A stretch of 64,000 bases of DNA from F23-D06 sp947167635 (GTDB taxonomy: Bacteria; Bacteroidota; Bacteroidia; Bacteroidales; WCHB1-69), in NCBI GenBank assembly GCA_947167635.1, contig CAMVIT010000002.1, forward strand, positions 1 through 64,000. The letters are read 5' to 3'. The notes beneath the pieces were generated by a model. That model ran no database searches. It had not been told where the DNA came from and saw only the letters and a list, made by a program, of their open reading frames with translations. Position 1 is the first letter of the stretch, and each line of letters starts with the position of its first letter. The position numbers were made by a program, and so were the translations under genes. Positions 16,326 through 24,424 of this stretch are shown here, piece by piece.

Positions 16326-17063
16326 TTAGATATGCTCCTCTTTCTTTTTGTTTCTGAAGAGGCTTTTCCAATAGTTGGTGTGCCAAAGAATATGGAAGAT
16401 GGCGATGATGGTCATGGCGATGCCGAACTCCACATGCAGGAATTTGACGGTCCAAAACCAGTCCATTTTGATGTCATAGTTGATTTGGATGACGAGGAAA
16501 AAACCGAGGAGACAGGATACAAGTGCGCCTATGAGCAGTAGCACATTCCAGATCTTGCGGTGGGTGGCTAATTTCATCACTTTCGCTTTGACAAGGATGA
16601 GGGTGAATGCATAGAGTCCGATTGTGAGTAGCGAGATGAGGATGAGATGGTAGGGGCTTCCGGAAGATGATTCATCCATATTTGATTCAACTTCATTCAT
16701 TTCAGGTGCAGACAGGTCGGGTTCAGCGTTTTCCGGGGCAGGCACGGTGGCTCCTGTCATGCCATCGGGATCGTGTTTTTCAATTGGAGAGGCGGCTGGT
16801 TGATCCGCAGGTTCCTTCATTTGGGATTTTGGCGTCGTGCTTTTGTTCTCAGATGTTGCATGTGTGTTCCCTGCCGGCACGACGGTTTCGGAGGCCTTGG
16901 CTTCAGTCTGGCTGGAGAGGTGCCCGTGGTCGCAGAACCCGTCGCCGTTTTCATCAATGAAACGACCGCAGCGACCGGGACAGTCGGTTTGCGGGCAATC
17001 CACTTGGGCGAAGACGGGGATGGCGATAATGGCAAGCAGGAAAATGAGGATTGTTTTTTTCAT
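16326..17063 (-). CDS. Exported three-helix membrane protein with a Cys-rich EF-hand-like loop
   Basis: A 245-residue protein not assigned to a named family. After a signal peptide (MKKTILIFLLAIIAIPVFAQ) comes a compact CPQTDCPGRCGRFIDENGDG-FCDHG segment: four spaced Cys around a DENGDGFCD loop that looks like a calcium-binding or dockerin-like loop. A low-complexity Pro/Glu/Ser linker (about 50-130) is followed by three membrane helices (about 137-158, 175-195 and 210-230) with His residues (FLHVEFG, FHILWHTNYW) resembling DUF4405-type cytochrome b-like membrane proteins. Haem binding is a guess. A strong terminator separates it from the FKBP gene upstream. Confidence 0.6.
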   Translation of the reverse strand: MKKTILIFLLAIIAIPVFAQVDCPQTDCPGRCGRFIDENGDGFCDHGHLSSQTEAKASETVVPAGNTHATSENKSTTPKSQMKEPADQPAASPIEKHDPDGMTGATVPAPENAEPDLSAPEMNEVESNMDESSSGSPYHLILISLLTIGLYAFTLILVKAKVMKLATHRKIWNVLLLIGALVSCLLGFFLVIQINYDIKMDWFWTVKFLHVEFGIAMTIIAIFHILWHTNYWKSLFRNKKKEEHI

Positions 17064-17089
17064 GAATTACAGCGAAAGGGTTTATCAAA

Positions 17090-17114
17090 AGGGGCGAGTG
17101 TTGAGCTCGCCCCT
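17090..17114 (-). terminator. Rho-independent terminator after the FKBP gene
   Basis: A 9-bp GC-rich perfect stem (arms 17090-17098 and 17106-17114, aggggcgag/ctcgcccct) with a 7-nt loop, followed by TTTT on the minus strand. On the plus strand it is followed by T7, so it could act in both directions. Confidence 0.85.
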
Positions 17115-17120
17115 GTTTTT

Positions 17121-17795
17121 TTATTTGAATGAGATTAATTCGATTTCGAAAATCAGGGTTGCACCACCGGGGATTTGGCCGCCTGCGCCTCTGTCGCCGT
17201 AAGCGAGGTCGGAGGGGATGTAGAAGATGAATTTGGAACCGGTGGGCATCAGTTGGACACCTTCCGTCCAGCCGGGAATCACGCCGTTGAGCGGGAAGGA
17301 GATGGGCTCGCCGCCTTGTTTCTCAGTGGAATCGAACACGGTGCCGTCAATGAGCGTTCCCTTGTATTTTACAGTCACAGTGTTGGAAGCGGTAGGCTTT
17401 TCACCTGTGCCCATGGTGATGACTTTGTATTGGAGACCGGAAGGCGTGACCTTCACGTCCGGATTCTTCTTGTTCTCTTCAAGGAATATTCTCCCTTTCT
17501 CTTTTTCAACGGCAACGGCACTGTTTTGTTTGGCCTGCATATCCTGCTGGAGCATCATGAATGCTTCTTGCATTTGCTCGTCAGAGAATTTGTTCTGGCC
17601 GGCCATGGCATCACGCAAGCCCTGCATGAGGGCGTCCAAGTTGAGTTCAATGCCGTCGTGAGCCACTTGGGTGCCCAAATTGGCGCCTATGGCGTAGCTG
17701 ATTTTCTGTTCTTTTGTCATTTCTTCTTGGGATTTAACGGACAACGTGGAACCAGCAAAAAGAAGCACGAGTCCGAATGTGAGTAATTTTTTCAT
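17121..17795 (-). CDS. FKBP-type peptidyl-prolyl cis-trans isomerase (FkpA/Mip-like, periplasmic)
   Basis: A 224-residue exported isomerase. A signal peptide (residues 1-22) and an N-terminal helical dimerisation domain (QKISYAIGANLGTQVAHDGIE, to about 115) precede the C-terminal FKBP domain: VTVKYKGTLIDGTVFDST, VIPGWTEGVQLMPTGSK, and IPSDLAYGDRGAGGQIPGG near the end. Active-site aromatic residues are conserved. It assists folding of envelope proteins. A TATTTTTG promoter lies upstream and a strong hairpin terminator just downstream, so it is probably monocistronic. Confidence 0.94.
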   Translation of the reverse strand: MKKLLTFGLVLLFAGSTLSVKSQEEMTKEQKISYAIGANLGTQVAHDGIELNLDALMQGLRDAMAGQNKFSDEQMQEAFMMLQQDMQAKQNSAVAVEKEKGRIFLEENKKNPDVKVTPSGLQYKVITMGTGEKPTASNTVTVKYKGTLIDGTVFDSTEKQGGEPISFPLNGVIPGWTEGVQLMPTGSKFIFYIPSDLAYGDRGAGGQIPGGATLIFEIELISFK

Positions 17796-17832
17796 TTTTA
17801 TTTGTTTTTTGAATTAATCGTTTAAAGGGCGG

Positions 17833-17840
17833 CAAAAATA
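17833..17840 (-). promoter_or_regulatory. Putative -7 element (TATTTTTG) of the FKBP gene
   Basis: Minus-strand TAnnTTTG match 37 nt upstream of the FKBP start codon. Confidence 0.5.
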
Positions 17841-17865
17841 CAAAAAAAAAGGAAACAGGCCCCTC

Positions 17866-18963
17866 TTATCCCCGCACGTCCATGGCATTGCGTAATGCGT
17901 TTCCAATGAGCATGAAGGAGAGCACAAGGAGCATGATGGCGATGCCGGGCACGATGGCCAGATAGGCCTTGTCGAGCACGATGTAGGCATAGTTTTCCTT
18001 CATCATCATGCCCCACGACGGCATAGGAGGCTGTACGCCGAGACCAAGGAAACTGAGTCCCGCTTCGGTGAGGATGGCAGACGAGAAGTTGGAGGCGGCA
18101 ATGACGATGACCGTGCCGGTGATGTTGGGCAGGATGTGTTTGAAGATGATACGCGGATTGCTGTATCCCAACGCTTTGCCGGATTCTACAAAGTCTTGCT
18201 CCCGAAGACTGATGACCTGTCCGCGCACCACACGCGCAATATCGACCCACATGGTCAGACCGATGGCGATGAAGATTTGCCAAAAGCCCTTCCCCAAAGC
18301 GAAACTGATGGCGATGACCAACAGCAGGGTGGGGATGGACCATACCACGTTGATGATGAACATCAGCACATCGTCAATCTTGCCGCGATAATAGCCGGCC
18401 ACGGCTCCCACGGCGATGCCGATGACGAGGGCGATGAATATCGACAGGAATCCCACCGCTAAGCTGACTCTTGTGCCCATCATGAGCTGGCTGAGCACGT
18501 CTCGTCCATAACGATCCGTGCCCAACAGGAACTTGCGTGTGACCACGGGTTCGTCAGCCAGCTCGCCAAGGGAGTATGCAACCCAGTCAGACTGCTCCAG
18601 CAGGCGGGCGCGCAACGTGTCGTCGCGCACTTCGTATTCGCTGATGGGAATGGTCTGGTACCGGTCAGGCTGCCCGGTGAGCATTTTTCGCAAAAGACCC
18701 ACCTTGGGAACCTCCCGTCCTGTCTCAACCTGCAGAAGTTGTGTGGTGAAGCCCGGCGAACGGAGCGCGATTTCAAGTTGCTGGTGGTTGCAATGCGGCG
18801 AGTGGTCCGGCGTGATAAGATACCCCAAGATGGCCACGACAATGACCAACAAGATGAAACCGAGGGAGATCATTCCCTCTTTTTCTTTCTTGAAACGCTG
18901 CCACGTCAGCTCCGACAAGGATGTGGCACGGTAATTCTTGGTTTCTTTTCTGAAAAATGACAT
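17866..18963 (-). CDS. ABC transporter permease, OppC/DppC family
   Basis: Inner-membrane permease subunit of a peptide-type ABC importer, 365 aa. An N-terminal helix (about 31-52) precedes an unusually long soluble insert (to about 160). The BPD_transp_1 domain follows, with LLGTDRYGRDVLSQLMMGTR, several membrane helices and the EAA-type loop VESGKALGYSNPRIIFKHIL that contacts the ATPase. The C-terminus (NALRNAMDVRG) is typical of OppC. The start at 18963 (MSFFRK) is chosen because the longer frame overlaps promoter-like sequence. No OppB, ATPase or binding-protein gene is nearby, so it works with subunits encoded elsewhere. Confidence 0.9.
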   Translation of the reverse strand: MSFFRKETKNYRATSLSELTWQRFKKEKEGMISLGFILLVIVVAILGYLITPDHSPHCNHQQLEIALRSPGFTTQLLQVETGREVPKVGLLRKMLTGQPDRYQTIPISEYEVRDDTLRARLLEQSDWVAYSLGELADEPVVTRKFLLGTDRYGRDVLSQLMMGTRVSLAVGFLSIFIALVIGIAVGAVAGYYRGKIDDVLMFIINVVWSIPTLLLVIAISFALGKGFWQIFIAIGLTMWVDIARVVRGQVISLREQDFVESGKALGYSNPRIIFKHILPNITGTVIVIAASNFSSAILTEAGLSFLGLGVQPPMPSWGMMMKENYAYIVLDKAYLAIVPGIAIMLLVLSFMLIGNALRNAMDVRG

Positions 18964-19012
18964 TTTCGGTGTGGCACCGCAAAAGTGCAAAAATGGCGGT
19001 TATGGAATTGTT

Positions 19013-19498
19013 TTAGGGTAGGAAGTCTGCGGAAAAGGTGTAAGGCAGCAGATCGGCCACGCAATGCAGATGATAAACAGGCCCTTCTTGGCCGGAGAGA
19101 ATCACTTCGATGGGCTGGCCGAATTTCTGTTCATACTCGAAAAGCACCTGCCGACAGCTGCCGCACGGGGAAACGGGCACTTTGAGTGTCTCCACAGGAT
19201 TGATGGCTGTGATCGCGATGCGGGAGAAGGGCACTTCCGGGAAGCGTGCTGACGCGGCAAAAGCGGCATTCCTCTCGGCACAAAGTCCGCAGGGATAGAC
19301 TGCGTTTTCCTGATTGCTGCCCGTGACCACTTGCCCGTTGTTCATCAATATGGCCGCCCCGACTTGGAAGTGGGAGTATTTCGCGTATGCGCGTGTGGCG
19401 GCTTGTTCCGCCTCAGCCAACAGCTTGAGGATGTCGGCGGGAACCTCATCGCGGTTCTCATATACCAAGATGCGTGATTCTAAGGAGATTGTTTTCAT
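19013..19498 (-). CDS. cdd: Cytidine deaminase
   Basis: Homotetramer-type cytidine/deoxycytidine deaminase (161 aa) of pyrimidine salvage. The zinc site is complete: CGLCAERNAAF (Cys ligand and catalytic Glu) and SPCGSCRQVLFEY (two Cys ligands), with FQVGAAILMNNGQVVTGSNQEN upstream for substrate binding. It is the last gene of the minus-strand block with pyrD, pyrK and pyrF, 39 nt from pyrD, which fits a shared pyrimidine role. Confidence 0.94.
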   Translation of the reverse strand: MKTISLESRILVYENRDEVPADILKLLAEAEQAATRAYAKYSHFQVGAAILMNNGQVVTGSNQENAVYPCGLCAERNAAFAASARFPEVPFSRIAITAINPVETLKVPVSPCGSCRQVLFEYEQKFGQPIEVILSGQEGPVYHLHCVADLLPYTFSADFLP

Positions 19499-19537
19499 AT
19501 CGTGAAATTGGTTCTTTCAATATTAATAACGATAATG

Positions 19538-20437
19538 TCAGATGCAGCCCCGCACTTCATCCCAGCTTTGGATTCCCTCTTTTTCGCAAAGCGCCTGCAG
19601 CTCATCAATGATATGTTTGCAAGCAAGCGGGTCGTTGAAGTTGGCGGTGCCGACCTGCACGGCGGAAGCGCCAGCCATGATGAACTCAAGCGCGTCTTGG
19701 GCAGTGGCGATGCCGCCGATGCCGAACACGGGCACCTTCACCTTTTTGCAAACCGAGTGTACCATGCGCAAGGCAATGGGTTTGATGGCAGGCCCCGAGA
19801 GGCCGGCGTAAACGTTGTTGAAAACAGGCTTGCGGTGATGAATGTCAATGGCCAAGGCCTGGAAGGTGTTGACCAACGAGAGGGAGTCGGCGCCGGCCTC
19901 CTCACAGGCAAGTGCCATCTCCACGATGTTCTCGGCATTTGGGGAGAGCTTGACGATCAGCGGTTTGGAACAGGATTTCCGCACGGCAGCCACCGCCTCG
20001 CGGGCCACGTCCGCCTTGATGCCGAAGGCCATGCCCCCGCTCTTGACGTTGGGACAGGAGATGTTCAACTCCAGCATGTCGATGTCGGCGCGGGAAAGCA
20101 GTTCCGCCCCTGCGACATAGTCCTCTATGCAGCTGCCGCCCATGTTGGCGATGAGCACGGTGTCGAAACGACGCATCTTGGCGATGCCCTCCCCGACAAA
20201 CGCACGCACGCCGGGGTTTTGCAGCCCCACGCTGTTCATCATTCCCGATGCGGTCTCGTAAACACGAATGCCTTCATTGCCGTCTTTGGGAATCCAGGTC
20301 AGCCCTTTTGAGCTGATGCCGCCCAGACAGCTGACATCATACAATTCATTATACTCGTCTCCGAATCCGAAAGTGCCGGAGGCGGCAATAATGGGGTTCT
20401 TGAAATGAACGCCATTGATGGTGGTGGATAAATCCAT
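19538..20437 (-). CDS. pyrD: Dihydroorotate dehydrogenase, class 1B catalytic subunit
   Basis: FMN-containing TIM barrel (299 aa) that oxidises dihydroorotate to orotate in pyrimidine synthesis. The features are those of class 1: NPIIAASGTFGFGDEY near the N-terminus, NSVGLQNPGV, ELNISCPNVKSGGMAFG with the catalytic Cys, LIVKLSPN, and a phosphate-binding GIGGIATAQDALEFIMAGASAVQVGT near the C-terminus. The adjacent pyrK (26 nt upstream) shows it is the NAD-linked 1B heterotetramer, with electrons leaving through PyrK. Confidence 0.95.
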   Translation of the reverse strand: MDLSTTINGVHFKNPIIAASGTFGFGDEYNELYDVSCLGGISSKGLTWIPKDGNEGIRVYETASGMMNSVGLQNPGVRAFVGEGIAKMRRFDTVLIANMGGSCIEDYVAGAELLSRADIDMLELNISCPNVKSGGMAFGIKADVAREAVAAVRKSCSKPLIVKLSPNAENIVEMALACEEAGADSLSLVNTFQALAIDIHHRKPVFNNVYAGLSGPAIKPIALRMVHSVCKKVKVPVFGIGGIATAQDALEFIMAGASAVQVGTANFNDPLACKHIIDELQALCEKEGIQSWDEVRGCI

Positions 20438-20463
20438 GGTGTCGATGTTTTAGGGTTGACGAT

Positions 20464-21198
20464 TCAAAAAAGGATGTGGGCGGGGAAGACGGGCCCCTCT
20501 TTGCAGACTCGCTTCATGCCATCGGCGGTGCGGATGCTGCATCCGAGGCAGGCTCCGATGCCGCAGGCCATGCGATGCTCCACGGAACACCAGCAGGGTA
20601 TCTTCTGTTCAGCGCACAGAGCGGCCACTTTGCGCATCATCACCTCCGGTCCACAGGTGTAAACAGTATCGTATTGCCCGGGCTTGAGCAGATCGGTGAT
20701 ATATCCCCGATAGCCTTCGTCGCCTACCTCTGTGGAGACGAAGATGTGGCTGCAGTGGGGCTCGAAATCTTCGAGGGCGAAAAGCCGGTCGCGGAACCCT
20801 AGGTAGGCATCCACCCGAACACCCTTGGCTGTCAGCTCCTTGGCTGTCTGGCAAAGCGGTGGGATGCCGAGGCCTCCGCCTACGAGGGCTACATGGCCGG
20901 TGGTCTGCTCGACAGGGTATCCTGTGCCCAGAGCGCCTGTCAACGTGATGGCGTCGCCGGCCTTGAGTTCCGCAAGTTTGCGTGTGCCCTGCCCGACGAC
21001 CCGATACATGAAATGCAGTGTTGTCTCGTCGGCTTTGTAGATGCTGATGGGGCGCATCAGGGTGAGCTCGCGCTCCCAGGCCTTGAGCATGAAGAACTGC
21101 CCGGCATGGGCTTCTGCGCCCTTCCGCTCAGTTTCCAATACAAAGATGTCCTCGGTCAGCTGATGTTGGGAGATAACTGTTGAATCGAAGTGCTTCAT
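20464..21198 (-). CDS. pyrK: Dihydroorotate dehydrogenase electron-transfer subunit
   Basis: FAD/[2Fe-2S] subunit that passes electrons from PyrD to NAD+. Domains: an FAD-binding barrel with RPISIYKADE, an NAD-binding region (VALVGGGLGIPPL, then TCGPEVMMRKV), and a C-terminal cluster-binding stretch CSVEHRMACGIGACLGC followed by a fourth Cys in KRVCKEGPVF. I start it at the ATG at 21198 (244 aa, MKHFDSTVISQHQL). The frame is open further upstream to 21558, but that part runs over the pyrF 3' end and has no family resemblance. Confidence 0.93.
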   Translation of the reverse strand: MKHFDSTVISQHQLTEDIFVLETERKGAEAHAGQFFMLKAWERELTLMRPISIYKADETTLHFMYRVVGQGTRKLAELKAGDAITLTGALGTGYPVEQTTGHVALVGGGLGIPPLCQTAKELTAKGVRVDAYLGFRDRLFALEDFEPHCSHIFVSTEVGDEGYRGYITDLLKPGQYDTVYTCGPEVMMRKVAALCAEQKIPCWCSVEHRMACGIGACLGCSIRTADGMKRVCKEGPVFPAHILF

Positions 21199-21260
21199 GG
21201 TGCTAATGGTTTGGTTATATGGCAAAAGGGAGAACAAGTAGATGTTCTCCCATTGTAAGA

Positions 21261-22124
21261 TTACGGTTGGATGGCGTTCCGGATGTCGTCTCGCATGCGT
21301 ATGGCTTCTGCGCGGGCGCAGTCGGCAAAGTGCAGCTCTCCGTTGGGTTGCTTGCGGTAGGCGAGCAGGATGCCGCGGGAGGAGTTGACCACACCGCCGT
21401 TGCCGTTGCGGAGGTACTTGGCGATGTCCTCGGCCTTGCCGCCCTGGGCTCCGTATCCTGGAATCAGGAAAAAGGTGGATGCGAGCATCTGGCGGATCTC
21501 GGAGGCCTCGTCGGCATGGGTGCATCCCATAACACCACCGATGCCCGAGTAGCCGCAAGCCCCCAGATAGTCACGCCCCATTTCGTTGATTTTCTCACCC
21601 ACGACGTGATAGACGCGCCTGTTGCCCGTGGGAAGGTATTCGATGTCTTTGGCCCCTTCGTTGGAGGTGCGGATGAGTACGAAAATCCCTTTGTTATGGT
21701 TCTGAACGTAGGGCAGATAGGGGGTGAGACTGTCCAGGCCCATGTAGGGGCTGAGCGTGACGAAGTCGGCTTCGAAGTCGCCGGTGAAATGGGCCTTGGC
21801 ATACATTTCGGCGGTCTTGGCGATGTCACCGCGCTTGATGTCGGCGATGGTGACCGCTTGCACTTCCCGAAGGAGCGCTAACGTGCGCTGGTAGGCACGA
21901 AGTCCTGCCAAGCCGTACGACTCGTAGTAGGCAATCTGCACTTTGTAACATGCCGCCACGTCCAAGGTGGCCTCGACAAGGGCTTTGTTGAATTGGAAAA
22001 GCCCCTCTTCAATGTCGGGAAAACGCTGGGCCATGTCGGCAGGCAAGTAACTGTAATCTGTGTCCAAACCTACGCAAACATGTCCGTTTTGGGCAACTTT
22101 TTCGAAAAGCTTGTCTATGATCAT
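21261..22124 (-). CDS. pyrF: Orotidine 5'-phosphate decarboxylase (PyrF2 type)
   Basis: Final enzyme of UMP synthesis, 287 aa, of the longer type found in Bacteroidetes and actinobacteria. The catalytic Lys-Asp network is in IADIKRGDIAKTAEMYAKAHF; other landmarks are HVCVGLDTDYSYLP at the N-terminus, VLIRTSNEGAKD, GVMGCTHADEASEIRQM and IPGYGAQGGKAED, the phosphate-binding loop. It heads the pyrF-pyrK-pyrD-cdd block, 62 nt before pyrK. Confidence 0.95.
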   Translation of the reverse strand: MIIDKLFEKVAQNGHVCVGLDTDYSYLPADMAQRFPDIEEGLFQFNKALVEATLDVAACYKVQIAYYESYGLAGLRAYQRTLALLREVQAVTIADIKRGDIAKTAEMYAKAHFTGDFEADFVTLSPYMGLDSLTPYLPYVQNHNKGIFVLIRTSNEGAKDIEYLPTGNRRVYHVVGEKINEMGRDYLGACGYSGIGGVMGCTHADEASEIRQMLASTFFLIPGYGAQGGKAEDIAKYLRNGNGGVVNSSRGILLAYRKQPNGELHFADCARAEAIRMRDDIRNAIQP

Positions 22125-22174
22125 GATGCTTTTTTTCGAGAGTGAATAAAAAAGAACCGCACAAAAGAGGTCTG

Positions 22175-22951
22175 CTATTCTGCCACCTTGAGCATGAAAC
22201 CGGTCCCGTGTACGTTGACGATCTCCACCAAGGGCTTGTAGTTGTCGATGTAAGTGACCTTGCGCTTGCCTTTCTCCTTCGGCGCGATGTGTTCGAGATC
22301 GTCAACCTGGAGATAGGAACGCAGCTTGGTGAGGAACACGTCCATGCTTCTGCCGACGGCGTGGTCGTCTTCGCCCCATACCTCCTTGAGGATGATCTCG
22401 CGGGGGATGAGCTTGTTCTTGTGGTCCAGCAAAAGCTTCAGGAGCTCGGCTTCCTTGCGCGTGAGCGTGCGGGTGACCTTCGGGTGGATGAGCTGCATTC
22501 CGCTGAAATTGAAGGTGAAGTTGCCCATCTTGTAGATCTTTTCCTCGTAAAGCGCTTTCTGCATGGCAGCACCGCGTCTGCAGCGCTTCAGGATGGCGCG
22601 CACACGCAACTCTAACTCTTCGATGCTGAAAGGTTTGGCCACGTAGTCGTCGCAACCCAGTTTGAAACCTTTGATACGTTCCTCTTTGGAAGCTTTTGAG
22701 GTGAGAATGATGATGGGGGTGAAATCGTCGATTTTCCGGATGTCTTGCAGAAGTGAGAAACCATCCTTGCCGGGCAGAACTACATCTATGATGCAAAGAT
22801 CATACATTTCTGTGTTGTAAGCCTTGGCGGCCATGTCGCCATCTTTGAAATCAATAACTTCATAACCTTCCATTTCAAAATAGTCTTTTATGACATAGCG
22901 CAGGTTTTCGCTGTCATCGACCAACATGATTTTTTCTTTGTTGTTTTCCAT
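22175..22951 (-). CDS. OmpR/PhoB-family response regulator with an enlarged winged helix (orphan)
   Basis: Two-component DNA-binding regulator, 258 aa. The receiver domain (1-125) has the acidic pair Asp12/Asp13, phospho-acceptor Asp56 in LCIIDVVLPG, ILTSKAS and KPFS. The C-terminal winged helix contains LTRKEAELLKLLLDHKNKL and GRSMDVFLTKLRSYL. It resembles the RprY group of Bacteroidetes. Between the recognition helix and the final wing (VEIVNVHGTGF) lies an extra stretch of about 20 residues rich in Lys and Glu (HIAPKEKGKRKVTYIDNYKP) not usual for the family. No histidine kinase is encoded next to it. Confidence 0.92.
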   Translation of the reverse strand: MENNKEKIMLVDDSENLRYVIKDYFEMEGYEVIDFKDGDMAAKAYNTEMYDLCIIDVVLPGKDGFSLLQDIRKIDDFTPIIILTSKASKEERIKGFKLGCDDYVAKPFSIEELELRVRAILKRCRRGAAMQKALYEEKIYKMGNFTFNFSGMQLIHPKVTRTLTRKEAELLKLLLDHKNKLIPREIILKEVWGEDDHAVGRSMDVFLTKLRSYLQVDDLEHIAPKEKGKRKVTYIDNYKPLVEIVNVHGTGFMLKVAE

Positions 22952-23030
22952 AAATGGTTAATTTATAATGTTTTATCCCTTGTGGGCAGGTGTATTTTTA
23001 AATTATTTTCTTAAAATTCTTAATTTTGCG

Positions 23031-23038
23031 CAAAAGTA
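23031..23038 (-). promoter_or_regulatory. Putative -7 element (TACTTTTG) for the response regulator
   Basis: Minus-strand TAnnTTTG match about 80 nt upstream of the regulator start, implying a leader of some 70 nt. Confidence 0.4.
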
Positions 23039-23119
23039 CAAAAAAAAATTGTACAAATGACTATTTTCAAAAAAATATAATCATTAATTGTGGTTTGTCT
23101 TGATTGGCATGATATTTTG

Positions 23120-23127
23120 TATTTTTG
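23120..23127 (+). promoter_or_regulatory. Putative -7 element (TATTTTTG) for the RNA methyltransferase gene
   Basis: TAnnTTTG match with TTTG at 23094-23097 (22-nt spacing), about 70 nt before the chosen ATG at 23198. It supports the internal start over the frame opening at 23141. Confidence 0.5.
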
Positions 23128-23197
23128 CAGCCGATTTTGATTGTCGTCTTGCACGGGTTGTGTGGCGTTGAATATTGCAAATATAGTACGAAACTAC

Positions 23198-24385
23198 ATG
23201 GAAAAGAAGGAATATTTTGTGGCCAAAACTTTTTTGGGTTTGGAGCCGTTGTTGAAATCGGAGCTTGAATCGTTGGGGGCGGAAAATTGTTGTGAGATGA
23301 ACCGCGCTGTCTCCTTTGAAGGCCCGATGGAACTGATGTACAAGGCTAATTATTTTTGCAGGACGGCATTGCGGGTGTTGTGGCGGCAAAAGACCTTCAC
23401 GTTCAACAGCAACCGGCAGTTTTACGAACAGCTGTTTGACTATCCGGCTGAGGAATACTTGCACCAGGAAGGCACGATGGCCGTGCATGCCACCATTGCG
23501 GAGTCTATTTTCAAGACGCCTCTGTTTGCCTCCGTTTTGGCGAAGGATGCCATTTGCGACCGCTTCCGCGATCTTTGCGGAGAACGCCCCTCTGTGGACC
23601 GGGACGCTCCGGACGTGCAGTTCCACCTGCACGTTTTCAGGGATGAGGCGCAGCTGTTTCTGGACAGTTCCGGCGAGTCGTTGCACAAGCGCGGGTACAA
23701 GGTCCGCAGCCATCCGGCACCCATCAACGAGGTGATGGCGGCTGCCATGCTCATGCTGGCGGGCTATGATGGCACATGCGATTTCATCGACCCGATGTGC
23801 GGCGGGGCCACCTTGCCCATCGAGGCCGCCATGATCGCATTGCACATCCCGGCCGGCTTCTATCGCCGCGACTACGGCTTCCTCCACTGGAAGCGTCAGG
23901 ACCCGCAACGCTGGAGAAATGTCCGCAACCAGGCCCATATTCTCGACGATGTCCCCGTGGAATTTTACGGCAGCGACATAGACCCCAAGTTCGTGGAGAT
24001 GGCGCGCGACAACGTGAAGAAGGCCCGGTTGGGTGACTTCATCCATGTGGAACGAAGGGACATGCGGCAGTCTAAACCGTCTCGCACGCCCGCCCTCGTG
24101 ATGATGAATCCACCATACGGCGAACGCCTTGAGGTGAACGATATCAGCGACTTCTATGCCGAAATCGGTGACACCCTCAAACATAACTATGCTGGCTGCA
24201 GAGCCTTCATGATCAGCTCCGACTTGCAGGCGTTGAAACATGTCGGGCTCAAGCCCAATTTCAAGTCCACACTCTACAACGGACCGTTAGAGTGCCGTTT
24301 TCTCGGCTATGATCTCTTCTCTGGTGACCATAAGAGCTATATGACCGGGAAAAACATTAAAAGAGGTCCGGAGACAAAACAATAA
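23198..24385 (+). CDS. THUMP-domain class I SAM-dependent RNA methyltransferase (RlmL N-domain/YpsC type)
   Basis: A 395-residue protein matching the N-terminal half of RlmL, which methylates guanosine-2445 (N2) of 23S rRNA. EYFVAKTFLGLEPLLKSELE opens the ferredoxin-like and THUMP region (1-160). The Rossmann methyltransferase domain then has DFIDPMCGGATLPIEAA for SAM, FYGSDIDPKFVEMA, and the catalytic NPPYGERL near residue 305. The RlmK half is absent, as is usual in Bacteroidetes. The rRNA target is inferred from the family. Confidence 0.9.
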   Translation: MEKKEYFVAKTFLGLEPLLKSELESLGAENCCEMNRAVSFEGPMELMYKANYFCRTALRVLWRQKTFTFNSNRQFYEQLFDYPAEEYLHQEGTMAVHATIAESIFKTPLFASVLAKDAICDRFRDLCGERPSVDRDAPDVQFHLHVFRDEAQLFLDSSGESLHKRGYKVRSHPAPINEVMAAAMLMLAGYDGTCDFIDPMCGGATLPIEAAMIALHIPAGFYRRDYGFLHWKRQDPQRWRNVRNQAHILDDVPVEFYGSDIDPKFVEMARDNVKKARLGDFIHVERRDMRQSKPSRTPALVMMNPPYGERLEVNDISDFYAEIGDTLKHNYAGCRAFMISSDLQALKHVGLKPNFKSTLYNGPLECRFLGYDLFSGDHKSYMTGKNIKRGPETKQ

Positions 24386-24424
24386 TCGTCAGGAAAAGAC
24401 GTTACACATCATAAACGGCTTTTA

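Noticed and set aside
23084..24241. A 385-codon minus-strand ORF opposite the RNA methyltransferase
   Set aside because: Antisense shadow with no recognisable domains; the plus-strand frame has all methyltransferase motifs.
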